From contig BSBN01000334.1 in the NCBI GenBank assembly GCA_027924645.1, positions 6,262,001-6,326,000 of the forward strand: a stretch of 64,000 nucleotides of DNA, read 5' to 3'. Made by a program: the position numbers and the translations under genes. Position 1 is the stretch's first letter. Every line of letters begins with the position of its first letter. A model generated the notes under the pieces. The model made no database searches. It was not told the origin of the DNA and saw only the letters and a list, made by a program, of their open reading frames with translations. Positions 1-9,075 of the stretch are shown here, one piece after another. Origin of the DNA: Cunninghamia lanceolata. Its lineage: Eukaryota > Streptophyta > Pinopsida > Cupressales > Cupressaceae.

Positions 1-241
1 GAGAGGGGCTAAAGAGCCCATCTGGTCCTAGGGCACTCAAGCACCCTGGTCTTTTAGCCTTACAATCTCTGGGGAGTGTCAAGTGATGTGAGCTTTGTCT
101 ACTCCTAAGTTTATTCTATAGAATTTATTCATCGGGATGAAAATTTTATTGTTTAATGTTCGAAAAGGTGTTAAAACATGTCTTGATTAACAAAGAAAAC
201 ATTTTAGGTCCAACCAAGTGTACACATTTTACTCCATAACA
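1..241 (-). repeat. E0 3' LTR, truncated by window start
   Basis: The segment aligns by eye with 23254-23516 (for example the shared block GGGGCTAAAGAGCCCATCTGG), with a roughly 23-nt gap near the end. It ends ...CCATAACA, which on the minus strand is the LTR start TGTTATGG. Immediately to its right, 242-255 read on the minus strand is the purine-rich AAAGTGGGGGCTAAA, a good polypurine tract. This fixes the element orientation as minus and this copy as the 3' LTR. Confidence 0.7.
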
Positions 242-1789
242 TTTAGCCCCCACTTTAGCGTAGGTATGAACTTACATTTGAACTCACATTAAAGGATGGA
301 GAAGACAAGTTTCAAACACACACACATAGAAGCCCAAAGAATTCTACAAAGGTGTGGACTATAGGTAGCCCCCAAGCTTAGGATTCTAAGATTGTAGACA
401 CAAAAGAAACTATATTTTCCAACATGCAAGACATTGCAACATAATTCACACATACATGGATTACTAGAATGCATATATAGGAATATACAAAAAAGACATG
501 CAATACATAAATGTAATAGACACCATACACAATGATACATGCTTGAAATCAAGCATACACATAGAACATAAAACATACACATTAGGCACGGAGAATACAT
601 AGAAAACATATGGAAAACATGATGAAGACACATAAGACATTTTTCTAGGAAAAACATAAAGAACACATGCAATTATTTGAGGAAAAAAAAATTAAATCAA
701 TAATTCAAACATAAAAACATAGAGACAAACACACAAGGCATGACTCTAATGCTATCTTTCTCTATTACTAGGGGTCATGTGAAAAGAAGTGTCTCCATGG
801 ATCACACACTAGTAAGGATTGTCAAATCGCTAGGTGACCACAACAAGTCACATGAAGCACACAGGCTAGCCAACTTCATTGCACTAGGTGGCTCATAGAA
901 CAAAAAAAAGCATCACATGCTAGTGAGGACTGCCAAATCACTAGGTGAGTTGCATGCCAATAAACAAGTATGTGAACAAATGAGAGCATAGCGTGATGTA
1001 TGCCCCCACCTTAAAGTGATTGCTAACTCCTATAAAGGAGCAAATACTTCAAGGTAGAACAAATCACAAGACAGGCATGGGAGATTTCCAAAAGCACATG
1101 CACATAAGATATGTGTTCCCAAAAACTACATTGCACAAAGTGATTGCCCCACAAAGAGGAAAACTAAGGTGATGCTATGGGATTGATACACAATGGCTTG
1201 TGTAGTCATGGTATTACATTGAAAATAGAAACAAGGTGCCACATTAAACAAAACATGAAAGAAGCAATAAATTATACTAAGTAAAACACAAAGGTATCTA
1301 CGCAATTGGTGTTAGTATACAACTGATTGTATAATAGGAGATGTCTTAAGACTATATATATTTGGAACTATCATCATCTGTCAGTTGGTAGGACTATGGA
1401 GACAAACAAAGAAGTATCACATGAAATCAAATAAAAATCCTTTAGGTCCACAAGGGCGAATGTCAAATCAGTCTACACCTTATGTCATCCCCAAAGGACA
1501 TAACAATAATACAAATTACAAAATATAGAATAATGATGATACAAATAGAGAGAATGCCACAATGGATTTTGGTCCCTTTGTATCCTTGCACCTACAAAAG
1601 TGTCAAGGGTAATCCAAAGAGAGCTCAACAACAAAAATAATAATAAAAAAGATAAAATATCAAGCAACACATGATGGGGGAAACAATCACATGTAGTCAT
1701 AATCATACTAAAAATAAAAGACCTCACTTGCAAGTCAACCTAAAGACAATCATCCTCCTCCTAATCTTGCTCATCATCTATTGGAAAGG
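242..1789 (-). other. E0 3' internal region, no recognised domain
   Basis: This is AT-rich sequence between the E0 polypurine tract and its proline-rich coding stretch. Minus-strand translation of about 1485-1733 is strongly hydrophobic (Leu/Phe/Ile/Tyr runs), interrupted by stops; I do not recognise it. Two imperfect copies of a roughly 34-nt motif (CACACTAGTAAGGATTGTCA... at about 805-837 and about 914-948) form a local direct repeat. No polymerase motif is seen on either strand. Confidence 0.4.
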
Positions 1790-3340
1790 TGGACAAGAGT
1801 CAAGAGGAGCTATAGCACGTGAGGTCTAAGGAACAAGAGTCATACCTATACTATCTTTAGATTCACTATCTAAATGTAGTACAATAGGTTCCATAACAGC
1901 TTGGGGAGCTTTATCTTTCTTTATAGGAGACACAATAGTAGTAGATGTCTCTTTCACATCCATCGGTTATAGACACTTGTGAGGAGGGAGGTTCTCCTCT
2001 CTTTTTGTAAGGTGAGCCATAGCATGATGATGCTTCTTTATTTCTCTCATAATATTATTTCACTTATCGTTATTGGTGATGTTTGTTAAGGGAACTATAA
2101 TATCTTCCAACGTGGATTCCCTTTCTTCCTTTGCTTCAAGAACATTAGAAGAAATAGGATAAACAACTGAAGGTTAGGAGACTATGGGAGAATGGTTCTC
2201 AACTTGTGAAATAGGTGGAAGTACTTAAGTGTCCTGAAGTAGTTGAGAAACCTCAGGAAATAACACATTTTCAGCCAATAGATTTCCACTAGTCTCCATA
2301 GAGGTAGGTGGTATGGAAGTAACATTGCGATGGTGGGGAGGTCTATTTTGTGCTAAGAGGTTACCTCATTGTCCTTGAAGGGGTGGTGCAGGGGGAACCT
2401 CAGCATATCTACTAGACACTCAGGGATGGGGAAGAACCTTTGATTTGGGATTAACTTCATTCACCACATGTGGGAAAGGGGGAATTATTTCCATAGCCTC
2501 AAAAGATTGAGGAGGTTTAGGGACATCATAGGGAGGTATATTACTAAGTGATAACTTTTCTATTTTCTTTCCTTTAAATTTTTTATATGAAAAGAAGAAT
2601 AGATCCTCTCTAGCTTGAGCAACTCCATATAGTTATGGCTAGAAGTAGTCAAGTGTAAAGTGTCTATTATGAGTAACAGGCTAGTACTAACTATGATGTA
2701 TAGTGCACAAACATCCTTCACATGGATATTTTAAGCACTTGTGAACCATACAAGTGAACACGTTCATGGAGCAGACCCATGGGTGTCCCAAATTCACATG
2801 AAATAAGTCTGATGTAGGAATGATGGTAAAATTAACATCCAAGGTTCTTGGTCCAACCTTAACTTCAATAGTTAAGGAAGGAAGAGTTGGAAGGATAGAC
2901 CCATCATGTGCTATAATATCCATCTTTGATACATTGTAGGTATCTTGATGTAAACCATGCATGTAGAGAAACTATTCAGTTACTACATTTACCATGTATA
3001 TAGGATCTATCATAGCACCTAGAATAGGTCTATCATTGATTCAAATAGTAATGTAAGGAGTTCCATCATGAGCTTCAATAGTAGCATCATGTGGAGTAAA
3101 AGATGTAGCAGGTTCCAATTCCTCTCGCTTTGTGTGAGGGTGAGCATCCACCATGCAAATATCAATAACGTTAGATTTGTAATGAGGTAAAGGATTAGTA
3201 TATATTTGAAGATTTTGATTAGGAGAAACCACAAATTTATTCGCTTTGTCATGAACACAAACAACTTGGATGACATTGGAGTCAATGTGGTCTTGAACTT
3301 CATGTTTAAGACACATACATATTTTAGTGTCATCGCCAAT
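1790..3340 (-). pseudogene. E0 protease-like domain plus proline-rich downstream region (broken)
   Basis: The minus-strand translation of 2687-2962 matches the C-terminal half of a gypsy-type retropepsin: a strand pair ending PTLPSLTIEVKVGPRTLDV, then the characteristic NLGHPWV where the family has LGRPWL. Just upstream (about 3041-3316) is a polar linker typical of gag-protease junctions. Downstream to about 1790 the frame is rich in Pro (PPYDVPKPP, PPAPP) and acidic residues, with several stop codons. The catalytic Asp-Ser/Thr-Gly loop is not clearly readable. Normally reverse transcriptase would follow; here the polypurine tract and LTR follow instead. The frame is decayed, so this is not a functional gene. 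Confidence 0.55.
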
Positions 3341-3389
3341 GGAGTGGTGAAATTAAGAAAAGGCCTTCAACTAAAAGGAAGATAATTTC

Positions 3390-4090
3390 ATCTTTCTTGG
3401 ATTGAGAGATCTAATGAGTTGAAGCTTGATGAGATTGCTTTATGAAAGGTGTGTCATTATAGAGTAAAGAGACTTTGATAATGGTGTGAAGTTTCTTATT
3501 TTTTATTTCAATTTATACGTGGCAGGAGTAGGAGATGACACTACCACAACATGTTTTCTTATGTTACTAACTGAAATGTCATTTATCTTGATAATGTTTT
3601 TATTGCTTCTTTTGAAAGAATGATTGTGAGGGTCTTCAAATTTATGAATTGGAGCTAATGAGGGATTATTCTCATACTGACTAACTAAAAGTGGATAATC
3701 ACGAATAGTTTTGCAAAAATGAGTGAAAGAATCATATCGCATCAACAATATCTTATCATGGATGTGAGGTTGTAAGTTTCCTATAAAGATTACTTGTACA
3801 TCAGCATCTAGAATAAAATATTGAACTTGTGAGGAGATGTCATGATAACGACCCATAAAATCTCTTATTGTTTCCTTCGTTCCTTGTTTGCAACGAACTA
3901 AGTCCATTAAAGAGACTTGAAATCCAATGTTCACTTGAAAATGCTCGAGGAACTTATTGACAAATTGTCAAAAAGAAGTTATAGAATTAGGGTGTAAAAA
4001 GGAAAACCAATCCAAGGTTATGTCCTTGAGTGACCTAGGAAAGAGTTTTACCAAAAGCGCATCTTCAAAAAAGTAATAATTACACATAGA
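3390..4090 (-). pseudogene. E0 gag capsid-like C-terminal half (broken by E1)
   Basis: Read on the minus strand from 4090, the frame gives the gypsy retrotransposon gag signature: aromatic/acidic FFEDALLVKLFPRSLKDIT, then an aliphatic/Trp LDWFSFL, then KQGTKETIRDFMGRYHDISS, which corresponds to the family pattern QxxxEsvxeFxxRF. One in-frame stop lies between the two halves, after ITSF. The N-terminal half continues at 19071-19485, beyond the E1 insertion; dropping E1 and one GGTAA copy keeps the frame exactly. Confidence 0.75.
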
Positions 4091-4095
4091 GGTAA
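4091..4095. repeat. Target site duplication of E1, left copy (GGTAA)
   Basis: GGTAA precedes the left E1 LTR (starting TGTCA, a decayed TGTTG) and recurs at 19066-19070 directly after the right LTR (ending CAATG, a decayed CAACA). The restored target is a continuous E0 gag frame. Confidence 0.85.
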
Positions 4096-5650
4096 TGTCA
4101 AAATGCATTGGACAACTGAGAGGTGGGGGGGATGAATTAGTTGATACAAAAAATTAAACACTTCTTCACTTACACATTAATCACATATCCACAATTATTA
4201 TGATATACCAATGAATGCATGAAATTAGAAACTTAAACACAAATGCAACATTATACACAAGAGACACCGGATTTTTAAGTGGAAAACCCCAAGGTGGGGA
4301 AAAACAACAGAGAGGATTAGCTCTCAAAATATATTGCAAACTTTAAAAAATGATGTTCAGGCTTGGTCACTCCACGGACCTAGAACATACTAGCTCACTG
4401 CCATGAAGTACAACTAGGTCTAGTAGGCTTACTACCTCAACCCTAAACCTAGAAATATTACAATAAGGGTTGTTAAACCCTATTGGTGGCTCACTACCAG
4501 GCTCACTGCCACAATCTCCATATTATTCATGTCTAAGATTAAAACATTGAAGTACAATTGGTACTCTACTCTGCTCTGCCCTAATCTACCTTATCTCCTC
4601 ACCCCTTTTCCTTACTTTCTCATTTTGGCTCAAGGATACCCTTTCCATGACTCAAAATTACAAGTATTTATACACTTCATCAACCTTGGAATGATCATTA
4701 AGGTTGGCATTACAATCATCAACCATTGGAATAATATCCAAGGTTGGCATTACACACATTTACAGAATAGGTCCTAACCTATTACAACATTATGCAAAGG
4801 AAATGAAGTAAAGATGTATGTAGATCACACCACACATTAGTTGGGACTCAAACACAATTTTCCACACTGCAACACGCTTTCACAATCTTTAACGAGTCTC
4901 TGCAATAACAGGGATTAACCAAGTCAGCTAAGACTGGTTATACATTACACTATCTGGGAACAATCCTCAAACAAGATCTCAATTTCTTAACGTGGACCAA
5001 TTTCAAGATAGGAACATGAATAGGAGACATCCACAAGCATGTCATAATCATCAGGAGCAACTGCATGACCCTTAACCACTTTAGCCATAGGAATATTCTC
5101 ACCGAAACACATGAACTTCATTGTCTTCAAATGACTTAAAAGAAAGATAGCTTGCAGACCACCAAAAAATGAACAATTGCATTTGTAAACACTTATCATC
5201 ATCCCAGTCTTCCCTCGAAAACTGTAGAGAAGAATACTTTATTGTAGAGGAATGCGGAGCAAAATACTTTCTCCCTATCACCAGAGAGTAATCAGAGAAA
5301 GTAGGTTTTACTCAGGTGAATGCAACTCTCTTATTTCTTCACATCGAAGGTTCAAACATAGGATTTGGAATCTTCAGGCATTCCTTTAGATAACTTCCAA
5401 TCCACAAACTAAGATATTCAACCAGTGAGAAATGAAGAGCAATCTACCACACTGTTCTTTAGCATTCAACTCACTGTATATACTGCACTTCACTGTAACT
5501 CACTTGTATCATCCAGACAGGCCAATTTTCTCAATATCTTCAACAAAAAAAGATTCTAAACAAGTAATAGAATAGGACATAGTTGACACTAATGACAACA
5601 AAGATATGTTGACATCAATGAGAACACCAATTAGGCACATACTTGCAACA
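4096..5650 (-). repeat. E1 3' LTR
   Basis: The copy matches 17516-19065 along its length by eye, with scattered substitutions. It starts TGTCAAAATGCA (other copy TGTTGAAATGCA) and ends CATACTTGCAACA. On the minus strand the LTR therefore begins TGTTG and ends near CAACA. The flanking 5651-5663 is the polypurine tract on the minus strand, identifying this as the 3' LTR. Confidence 0.88.
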
Positions 5651-5700
5651 ATCTCCCCTTTTATCATTGATGGTAACATATGATGTGAAAAACTGCAACA
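5651..5700 (-). promoter_or_regulatory. E1 polypurine tract and conserved 3' block
   Basis: On the minus strand this reads TTACCATCAATGATAAAAGG then GGAGAT directly before the LTR start TGTTGCAAG. The same block, including the upstream GTT(A/G)CCATCAATG arm and TTTTTCAC, precedes the 3' LTRs of E2, E3 and E4. The tract would prime plus-strand DNA synthesis. Confidence 0.8.
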
Positions 5701-5936
5701 ACCATCAAGATAGGATTCTCCTCCTATCTTTTTATGCATCTACGCTCTTTGTTTCTAAATTTTTCACATGACTTCTCACCCCCTTTCACATCAATGGCAA
5801 AGGGCATATACTTGCACTCTTCTTCTCTAATTCAATTTCTCTTCTGAAGTCACTGACTACTCCTCCTAAGAAGTAGTCTGAAAACATCAATCTAGAAGTA
5901 AAGAAGCACCACTGGACTGATGCACTCTTGTGCATC

Positions 5937-6250
5937 TTAGTTTAGAGAAGGATGGGTAATAACCCCTAACTTTTCTCTGAGATATTCAAAGGTATCCTTA
6001 GGCAGAGGTTTGGTGAAAATGCCTGCAATTTGATCTTTTGTAGATACATACTCCAACCTGACTTCATTCTCTGTCACACTTTCTCTTATAAAATGGTATC
6101 TTATGGATATGTGCTTTGTGCTTGAATGCATTACTGGATTCTTTGATATGTTTATGGCACATGAATTGTCACAAAAGATTGCAATTGGATCTTCATACAT
6201 AACTTTGATGTCCTTCAATGTCTGCTTCATCCATAATAGTTGGGCGCAAC
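5937..6250 (-). pseudogene. E1 RNase H, C-terminal part (cut by E2)
   Basis: The minus-strand frame shows the copia RNase H signature: CAQLLWMKQTLKDI, IFCDNSCAINISKNPV, the histidine block HSSTKHISIRYHFIRE, and the end VSTKDQIAGIFTKPLP. These are the hallmark CDN, KHI and D-(I/L)-(L/A)-TK-L motifs of Ty1/copia RNase H. Its N-terminal part lies at 13718-14136, beyond E2. The junction restores a continuous frame when E2 and one GCAAC copy are removed. Confidence 0.85.
6246..6250. repeat. Target site duplication of E2, left copy (GCAAC)
   Basis: GCAAC precedes the left E2 LTR (TGTTGGCAAG) and recurs at 13713-13717 after the right LTR. Confidence 0.88.
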
Positions 6251-7354
6251 TGTTGGCAAGAGACACTATATGGATTCATGTATGTTGTCATTGATGGCAA
6301 CAAAGGTTATCCCACACATCCGCAAGACATGATGAGTCTCTATTGGAAGTTAGATTGAAGAAGTGTTATGATCTAGTAAGCAAGAACAGAGTAGTCAGCA
6401 AGGTCTGACAGTCAGGTCTGGATCTCTCAGAGAAAGTATCTCAGTGAAGTGCAGATTTGGGGAAGTCAAGAGGAGTACCTTGACTAATAGATTGCAAGGA
6501 TTTAGCCTCCGGTGATGGAAGGATGAAGAGATATGAGCACTTGAGTGATGGGTTCCTGTTTGGCAGAGTAGACAGAGGAAGAACTATACTAGTAGACTGT
6601 CAGACCCAAATCTGGAAGAGATATTGCTGATGACTAAGTTTCTTGAGGTATCATTCATGATTGGCTGACATGATTGATGATTTCTACAAGCATCTCCTAG
6701 ATCCGCATCACTTGGTAAGAAAGGATTCAACCAACAGATTAAAGTTTGTGAATTACTGACTATTCTGGATGCCAACTATAAATAGGATGAAATCCTTTGT
6801 GTGGATATATACCATATGGATTTCAATGAGAGTGGGTGGAAAACATAGGTGTTGTTGTGTGTACGAAGAAAAGTGGCAAAGCAAAAGGGAAGCAGTAAAG
6901 AAGGTCCGGTATGTGAAAGGATAGCAGCATAAAAGAAGAGGAAGGATGAAGTGCAGTAGATCAGTATATTGAGCCTAACTAGAACTGAACTCCAACATGT
7001 GTGGATGCTTCACATCAGTTCAAGGATCTTGTTATTCTTCTTACAACTTATAGATAGTGAGTCTATTGTAGGTAGTGAGCCTCTTGTGAGTAGTGTGCTC
7101 GGGCAGTAAGCCCTAATTAGCAAGTGCCTTTTTGTAATTCTATTCTTCTAATAGAGAATACAATCTTGGGTTTATCAACCCATGGTTTTTTCCCTTAACA
7201 GGGTTTCCACGTCAAAAAAAATATTGTGCCATGTGTATTTCAATTTCATGGTTATGTTTGCTTATTTGAATTGATGCTGCATTAATTATTAAGAAAGTTC
7301 AGAAAGCTAAAATAATTAAGATAACTAATTCACCCCCCCTCTCAGTTATCAACA
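6251..7354 (+). repeat. E2 5' LTR
   Basis: It starts TGTTGGCAAGAGACACTATA and ends CTCAGTTATCAACA, giving the TGTTG/CAACA terminal inverted repeat. It matches 12608-13712 nearly throughout. It contains a TATA box at 6777-6784. The arm TTGTCATTGATGGCAAC lies at 6285-6301. Confidence 0.92.
6777..6784 (+). promoter_or_regulatory. TATA box of E2 5' LTR
   Basis: TATAAATA is preserved in both LTRs (6777-6784 and 13134-13141), about 525 nt into an LTR of about 1.1 kb, the expected place for a U3 promoter. Transcription would start a little downstream. Confidence 0.6.
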
Positions 7355-7410
7355 ATTGGTATCAGAGCCAAGTTCCTCCAATCAGAGCCTAACAGCTTGA
7401 GGAAGATCTA
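7355..7410 (+). promoter_or_regulatory. E2 primer-binding site and conserved leader
   Basis: ATTGGTATCAGAGCC begins one base after the LTR. TGGTATCAGAGC is the canonical Ty1/copia primer site, complementary to the 3' end of initiator methionine tRNA. The following leader, up to CAGCTTGAGGAAGATCT, is shared with E1, E3 and E4. Confidence 0.85.
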
Positions 7411-7419
7411 GGAATTGAG

Positions 7420-8580
7420 ATGGATGTGTATGGTATGAGGGAGCAACTTCAGTCTGCCCTAGATGATCTTGAGCAATCTAATTATGAAGTTAATGTATTG
7501 AAGGAAAGACTCAAACAGGCTGATGATTTCATAAATGAACTAAAACGGAAACTAAGTCTCTCTATGAAAAAGAGAAAGGAACTACTTTAGCAACTGGCAA
7601 GTCAAGGTGAAGCAAATGATACAAATGAAGATCTTAAGGAAAAAACCAAGTTATGTGAAAAATTGTCAAAAGCGATCATCATGGTAAGACATGAAATGGA
7701 ATCAGAAGTCATGAAATTTACCCAAGAAATTGAAGAGAAAAGAAAAACTGAAGATGATCTAAAACAATCTCTCAAGGAGAAATCAGAAGACTACCACAAG
7801 ATGGATAGAATAATCAGACATCTTGAATCTAATCTTGAAGATGCTAAAGATAATGAAGAAAAACTAGAAGATCAAATTGTCTCTCTTAAAAGGGATCTTC
7901 AAACAACAAATGAATACAAAGAGAAATTCAAAATAAGTTCTGCTCAACTTGAAGTTCTTCTTGAAAGCCAAAAGAGGGTAGATGACAAGCATGGCTTGGG
8001 ATATGAGAAAGGTGAGAGCTCCAGATTTGGTCAGAAGAAGTTTGAATCAAAAAATCCAAGAAACAGGCCTAGAAGATCTCTGGTGAGGCAACCTAATGCT
8101 CAAAGATATCCATCCTTCAATGGATACTACCACAACTGCAATAACTTTGGTCACAAAGCTAATCAGTGCAGAAGAAGAATTAATGAGACTAACACTTCCT
8201 TCCCTAGACAATGTTTTAACTGCAAAAGGTATGGTCACAAATCTCATGAATGCAGAAGTATGCAAATGAACAATTCTTTCAATGGTAGATTCTTTGCATG
8301 CAATAGAATGGGTCATATGGTTAATCAATGTAGATCAAGAGGACATCAATCAAATATGCAAAGAAATGTTGTTTGCCACAATTGCAATAGATCTGGTCAT
8401 ATTGCAAAATTCTGTAGAAGCAAGAATCGGGACAAAAGAGGTCCAGTACATCATAACCAGAGTCAAGACAAGGGAAAAGGAAAAGTGAATGTGGATGAAG
8501 TTCAAAGTGAGATGAACAAGATTTGGGTGAAGAAAAGTAGAAAATGTAGGGGATGGATCCACACCAGAATCTGGTGCTGA
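7420..8580 (+). pseudogene. E2 ORF1: coiled-coil, four-zinc-knuckle gag-like protein
   Basis: From ATG 7420 the frame gives a long Glu/Lys/Leu-rich coiled coil (roughly residues 1-200), then a KGLGYEKGESS-type motif seen in plant copia gag proteins, a basic Pro/Arg stretch, and four zinc knuckles. Knuckles 2 and 4 keep C-x2-C-x4-H-x4-C (CFNCKRYGHKSHEC, CHNCNRSGHIAKFC); knuckles 1 and 3 have lost the first Cys. It lacks the N-terminal UBN2 capsid domain found in E1 gag. An in-frame TAG at 7588-7590 is shared with both E3 copies. The C-terminus is frameshifted relative to E3 (ends at 8580). The expected role is nucleic-acid binding and packaging. Confidence 0.7.
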
Positions 8581-9075
8581 TATTCCTTCCAAAAATTAAA
8601 AAGTGAGCTCTAGCTCAGGGGGAGACATAAGGAAAAACTTTTTTCCCCTAGCCAGTAAATTGGTGCCAGAATTGGCACAAGGAAGGTTGTGGATTAAAGG
8701 TTTCTCAAAGAATCATCTAAAGAATCTATGGTTAAAATATGAAAGATCCGCAAGATGTTTAGAACAAGATTGATCTAGTTCATCAAGTCATCTAAATAAG
8801 CAAAACAAGGCAAACCGGAATGACTTAAGTTGAGCATTTATTGCAACTTGGTATTAGGGTTTGCGAAGTAATATAAGGGTTCTTCTTATTAAACATTTGT
8901 TCATTCTACATTCAAGAAGAAGCAAAAAGGAGCTGTGCAACAAATTTCCTCAAGCCATCAAAGATCATTTACAGAAGTCGATTCATCCAGCAATCGATCC
9001 GACTCACTCCATGAAACCTAAAGGCGCAAAAGGTATTTTCCATTCTTAAATATCTCTCTACAAATCTTTTTAAAG
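8581..9075 (+). other. E2 ORF1-ORF2 spacer
   Basis: About 495 nt separate the two ORFs. Just downstream of ORF1 is AGCTCAGGGGGAGACAT, a purine tract resembling the 3' tract. No conserved coding frame spans the spacer. The equivalent spacers in E3 (41368-41836 and 47596-48063) are colinear by eye. Confidence 0.5.

Noticed and set aside
289..672. 127-codon minus-strand ORF rich in Met/Cys/His
   Set aside because: Low-complexity ACATA-rich DNA in the E0 3' region gives the composition; no family signal.
7355..7369. tRNA-like match TTGGTATCAGAGCC
   Set aside because: This is the primer-binding site complementary to a tRNA 3' end, not a tRNA gene; no cloverleaf surrounds it.
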